Assembly: GCA_900547225.1 (NCBI GenBank)
Contig: URFW01000001.1
Coordinates: 1 to 64,000, forward strand
Source of the DNA: an uncultured Mycoplasmatota bacterium
GTDB lineage: Bacteria; Bacillota_I; Bacilli_A; RF39; UBA660
Direction of reading: 5' to 3'
DNA length: 64,000 bases
Shown here piece after piece: positions 63,102 to 64,000 of the stretch. The notes under the pieces were generated by a model. That model worked only from the letters and a program-made list of their open reading frames with translations. It was not told the DNA's origin and searched no databases. The number at the start of each line of letters is the position of its first letter. Positions within the stretch are counted from its first letter, which is position 1. The position numbers and the translations under genes are program-made.

Positions 63102-63731
63102 ATGAACTTAGCTAATAGAATAACAATGATTAGAATATTTTTAACGGTTTTATTAATCGTTTTATTACTATTCCCATTTTACATGGTAAACATTGAATTT
63201 CCAAAAGTGTTAATTGGTACTATAACGGTAGATATTAAGTATTTTATTGCGGCAGGATTATTTGCTATTGCATCAATTACAGATGCTATTGATGGTCATA
63301 TTGCAAGAAGTCGTAATATGGTAACGGATTTTGGTAAAATGACTGATGCAATTGCAGATAAAATGTTAGTTAACTCAAGTTTAATTATTTTAACTGCACA
63401 AGGAATGGTATCACCTGCTATTACGGTTATAATCGTTTTAAGAGATACTGTTGTAGATACGATTAAGATGATTGCAGGAAGTAAGGGAAAGGTAGTTGCT
63501 GCTATAAAGTCTGGTAAGATTAAAACAACGTTTTTAATGCTAGGTATAATATTTACCATGTGTTATAATTTACCATTTGAATTATTTAATCTTGATATAG
63601 CAAGTTTCTTACTTGTTTTGGCAACTGTATTTGCAATTATTTCAGGAATTCAGTATTACATAATGAATAAAGATATAATTTTTTCTAAAGAAGAAATATC
63701 AGATTCTGCAAATAAAAAAACACAGAAATAG
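63102..63731 (+). CDS. pgsA: phosphatidylglycerophosphate synthase
   Basis: 209 residues, membrane enzyme joining CDP-diacylglycerol and glycerol-3-phosphate in phosphatidylglycerol synthesis. NLANRITMIRIFLT at the start and the CDP-alcohol phosphotransferase motif D-G-x2-A-R-x8-G-x3-D-x3-D (DAIDGHIARSRNMVTDFGKMTDAIADK, read by positions about 66-92) are intact. Five to six membrane helices. GAGGTGG precedes the ATG, 11 bases after the RodZ-like gene. Confidence 0.95.
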   Translation: MNLANRITMIRIFLTVLLIVLLLFPFYMVNIEFPKVLIGTITVDIKYFIAAGLFAIASITDAIDGHIARSRNMVTDFGKMTDAIADKMLVNSSLIILTAQGMVSPAITVIIVLRDTVVDTIKMIAGSKGKVVAAIKSGKIKTTFLMLGIIFTMCYNLPFELFNLDIASFLLVLATVFAIISGIQYYIMNKDIIFSKEEISDSANKKTQK

Positions 63732-63785
63732 AATTTTAGCTTAGACAAAAAATGAATTTAGTAGAAGAATCATAGTACAAACTTT

Positions 63786-63799
63786 CAAACATTTGTTCG
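63786..63799 (+). promoter_or_regulatory. LexA (SOS) box before recA
   Basis: CAAACATTTGTTCG matches the Gram-positive LexA/DinR box CGAACATATGTTCG at 12 of 14 positions and keeps the GTTC half. It lies ten bases before the -35 of the recA promoter. Confidence 0.75.
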
Positions 63800-63808
63800 A
63801 AAAAGTAC

Positions 63809-63837
63809 TTGATTTTTCTTTTTTAATGGATTATAAT
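63809..63837 (+). promoter_or_regulatory. sigma-A promoter of recA
   Basis: TTGATT (63809-63814) and TATAAT (63832-63837) with a 17-base spacer. Confidence 0.8.
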
Positions 63838-63868
63838 GTTATTGTAATCAATGACTAGGAGGATATTT

Positions 63869-64000
63869 ATGGCAAAGAAAGCTTTAAATGATAAGACTTT
63901 AGAACAAGTTCTTGCAGACATAGAAAAACAATTTGGTAAGGGTTCAATAATGAAATTAGGTGATGAAAGTCATAATGAAATAGACACGGTATCATCTGGA
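63869..64000 (+). CDS. recA: recombinase RecA, 5' end only
   Basis: The first 44 residues are in the window, with LEQVLADIEKQFGKGSIMKLG and a Val-Ser-Ser-Gly ending, as in Bacilli RecA; the Walker A would come soon after the window edge. RecA carries out strand exchange and triggers LexA self-cleavage. TAGGAGG precedes the ATG. The promoter and a LexA box lie upstream, so it is SOS-controlled. Confidence 0.95.
   Translation, partial: MAKKALNDKTLEQVLADIEKQFGKGSIMKLGDESHNEIDTVSSG

Overview
The window reads as an AT-rich, low-GC Gram-positive (Bacillota, Bacilli-like) chromosome using the standard code: TGA ends many genes and Trp is TGG. The gene set is that of an endospore former. It has an alpha/beta small acid-soluble spore protein, SpoIVA, a SpoVIF-type protein and a YunB-type protein, and three of these are preceded by sequences matching sigma-G, sigma-K and sigma-E promoters. 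The 5S rRNA is only about 104 nt, a length typical of Mollicutes and relatives, which with the gene content suggests a reduced gut-type Bacilli lineage (inference).

Layout. 1-2000: 3' part of a 23S rRNA, then 5S rRNA and a terminator. 2.0-5.6 kb: two small ORFs, then tsaE-tsaB-rimI-tsaD (tRNA t6A synthesis) and a lone type IV prepilin. 5.6-11.8 kb: an SsuABC/ThiXYZ-type ABC transporter operon on the minus strand whose permease gene is split by a 3.66-kb serine-recombinase element (about 5777-9443). Both ends share only a GG dinucleotide. Removing the element restores a 265-residue permease in frame, and joining the ends gives a long imperfect palindrome as expected of a serine-integrase attP. 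11.9-20.7 kb: VanW-type wall protein, PcrA helicase, RluB, acetyltransferase, ferredoxin, YunB, YutD and several unknown proteins. 20.8-30.3 kb: spore protein, acetate kinase, NrnA, MYG1-like protein, EngB, Der, a DUF1016 nuclease, SpoVIF and SpoIVA. 30.3-31.9 kb: remains of an SNF2-type helicase.

32.0-52.2 kb is a cell-surface polysaccharide locus: eight or more glycosyltransferases, an ABC exporter (Wzm/Wzt), a Wzx-like flippase, DUF2142 and DUF2304 membrane proteins, a secreted GH25 lysozyme with twelve ricin-type repeats, the full dTDP-rhamnose set (rmlA, C, D, B), and a lipid-linked sugar transferase with a GtrA partner. These fit synthesis, export and trimming of a rhamnose-containing wall glycan. 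52.4-55.7 kb: a second DUF1016 nuclease sharing 236 identical bases with the first, then a thioester-domain adhesin with an LPNTG anchor and an overlapping dedicated sortase. 55.8-64.0 kb: housekeeping genes (HU, CCA-adding enzyme, DnaD, PBP1/ponA, recU, gpsB, RNase P RNA, a RodZ-like protein, pgsA and the start of recA with a LexA box).

Most genes sit in tight plus-strand operons with overlapping or near-overlapping ends; many starts can be set by Shine-Dalgarno (SD) spacing, and several are TTG. All functional calls are from motif recognition by eye; no database search was run.
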